Below are positions 19,304 to 20,268 of a stretch of DNA of 20,268 nt, piece by piece (the first letter of the stretch is position 1; each line of letters begins with the position of its first letter). The translations under genes were made by a program, and so were the position numbers. The stretch comes from Cochliopodium minus. Lineage: Eukaryota; Discosea; Himatismenida; Cochliopodiidae. The DNA lies in assembly GCA_024220525.1 (NCBI GenBank), contig JAMYWO010000514.1, positions 1-20,268 of the forward strand. The letters run 5' to 3'. Under the pieces are notes generated by a model. The model searched no databases and had not been told where the DNA came from. It saw nothing but the letters and a program-made list of their open reading frames with translations.

Positions 19304-20268
19304 ATAAAATAAAAAATAAAAATAAAAGAAAATAAAAGAAAATAAAAACAAAAAATGAAATTAAAAAATCTAAAGAATAAAAATAAAATAAAAAAAAATA
19401 AATAAAAAATAGAAAAATTCTAAAATAAATTCTAAAAACTTTCAAATTAAAATCTAAATAAAATTAAAAAATAAAAAATAAAAATAAAATAAAAAATTAT
19501 AAAATAAAAAAATCAAAAAAATCTCAAAATTAAAAAATAATACTAATAAAAAATAAAAATAAAAAATAAAATAAAACTAGAAAAAATAATTTGAATAGAA
19601 AAATTCTAAAAAATAAAAAAATTTTTTTTTTACTGAACCAGATGCAATCTTTTTATACAACTTTTCTTTTGTTGTTTTATTGTTGAATTTTTTTTCTTCG
19701 AACCAATAGAGACAGGTGGTAAGAAAGTTTTTTATTTCTTGCAAACAGAGTTGAAGTTCACGAGCTATCAACATTCTGCATCCTGTCAATTTTAATTTTT
19801 TTTATTAAATTTTGATTTTTTTTTTTTATTATTTTTTTTTTTATTATTTTATTTTTTATTTTTTTTTTTTATTATTTTTTTTTTTATTTTTTATTTTTTA
19901 TTTTATTTTTTATTTTTTATTTTCTTATTTTTATTACCTAATTGAATAAAGTTTATGATGTTTTCTTCATTGAATTTTAATGGATTCCATTGTACGAGAA
20001 GATTGTAGAGGTTGAGCAAAAGGGAAAAGTTGGTGTAGGGAAACCCACTTTCTTTAAAAGTTTCGAGGGGTGTCTCTTTGACTTCTTTGTTTTTTATTTT
20101 GTCTTCTTCTGACTCTTCTTCAGAGTTTTTTTTTTTAAAAAAAGAAAATAATGTGAATTATTACTTGCTTTATTATTTTATTTATTTTATTATTTTATTT
20201 ATTTTATTTATTTTATTCATTTTATTTATTTTATTTATTTTATTTATTTTATTTATTTTATTTATTTT
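17661..20268 (-). CDS. C-terminal exons of an alpha-helical protein (partial, runs off the window)
   Basis: Five exons read leftward: about 20117 (open to 20157) to 19938; 19782-19634; 19182-19024; 18451-18214; 17782-17661 (TAA 17661-17663). All four internal junctions are in phase. The visible product is about 220-235 residues: an acidic start (EEESEEDKIKNKEVKE), then helices such as NFSLLLNLYNLLVQWNPLKF, LIARELQLCLQEIKNFLTTC, ECLLLLASKFPSSTERAYNF, EILESISETIPKILGVLEKN and GVYRSFLLTYILTGKVSDL, ending KYVTKDKK. The pattern suits a HEAT/ARM-like or PCI-type solenoid; a weak resemblance to eIF3 subunit M in the first half does not continue, so I leave it unnamed. Introns are 155-572 nt, T-rich on the sense strand and full of simple repeats. 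Exon codons favour C at the third position. Confidence 0.65.
18552..18817. repeat. 48-bp direct repeat within one intron
   Basis: 18552-18599 and 18770-18817 are identical at 47 of 48 positions (T versus A at 18571/18789); both include GTTGAATAAGTTGTTTATTA with a single difference just upstream. The copies are offset by 218 bp inside the 572-nt intron of the terminal gene. This is a recent local duplication or the remains of a small dispersed repeat. Confidence 0.7.
18865..18912. repeat. Three tandem 16-bp units
   Basis: AAATTAATATTAAAAT at 18865-18880 and 18881-18896, and ATATTAATATTAAAAT at 18897-18912. Intronic minisatellite in the terminal gene. Confidence 0.75.
19259..19300. repeat. Hexanucleotide microsatellite (TAAAAA)7
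   Basis: Seven perfect 6-bp units in the intron 19183-19633 of the terminal gene; on the sense strand the unit is TTTTTA. Confidence 0.8.
20170..20268. repeat. 9-bp tandem repeat at the window end
   Basis: About ten units of TTTTATTTA with minor variants (one TTTTATTCA near 20212-20220), continuing to the last base of the window. It probably lies in an intron of the leftward terminal gene, though here the A/T bias is opposite to that of the other introns of that gene. Confidence 0.75.

Noticed and set aside
19634-20157. eIF3 subunit M assignment for the terminal gene
   Set aside because: Spacing of some leucines and a Trp fits loosely, but the second half lacks the PCI winged-helix features, so the name is not supported.
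1-20268. CRISPR arrays, transposases, rRNA or prophage-like content
   Set aside because: None was seen; the tandem repeats are simple A/T satellites, and all convincing genes are spliced or ordinary eukaryotic ones.

Overview
This is nuclear DNA from a very A+T-rich unicellular eukaryote. Nearly every gene is cut by GT-AG introns, exons join in frame at phase-matched junctions, and the products include an FG-nucleoporin with a Ran-binding domain, a Churchill zinc protein, and a protein with a mitochondrial-type N-terminus. TAA and TGA both end reading frames here, as in the standard code. The style suggests a free-living amoeboid or related protist, but I cannot name the lineage. I see no bacterial operons, CRISPR array, tRNA or rRNA, and no recognisable transposase. 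Gene models were spliced by hand from the sequence; exon limits are inferred from reading frame and GT-AG borders.

Layout. 1-175: first coding exon of a leftward gene that leaves the window, sharing a 107-bp promoter gap with 283-4205 (+), a six-exon, 828-residue single-pass membrane protein resembling fungal Rax2. 4508-4956 (+): a three-exon gene for a small unknown protein. 5030-5520: coding-like scraps on both strands. 5610-6243 (-): a two-exon unknown basic protein. 6244-7776: an empty stretch with a nested inverted repeat. 7777-10135 (-): a nine-exon, membrane-anchored P-loop ATPase with a mitochondrial-type leader. 10387-11243 (+): a five-exon protein with a C-terminal F-box/SOCS-like motif. 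11323-11967 (-): a six-exon Churchill homologue. 12109-15371 (-): a nine-exon Nup50/Nup2-type nucleoporin ending in a metal-ligand-free superoxide dismutase-like domain. 15550-16221 (-): an intronless lysine-rich unknown. 16442-17575 (+): an intronless GTPase resembling the IFI44 / immune-associated group. 17661 to window end (-): the C-terminal exons of a helical unknown.

The genes do not form a pathway; this is a compact eukaryotic neighbourhood with convergent gaps of about 80-90 bp and divergent gaps of about 110-250 bp. The most notable points are very small internal exons (7, 21 and 22 nt, the 22-nt one encoding the Walker A core), the nucleoporin with a pseudo-SOD tail, and the membrane-anchored ATPase. 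Some genes have short introns of mixed composition (about 50-90 nt). Others, mainly the Rax2-like gene, the nucleoporin and the terminal gene, have introns of 150-570 nt that are strongly T-rich on the sense strand.
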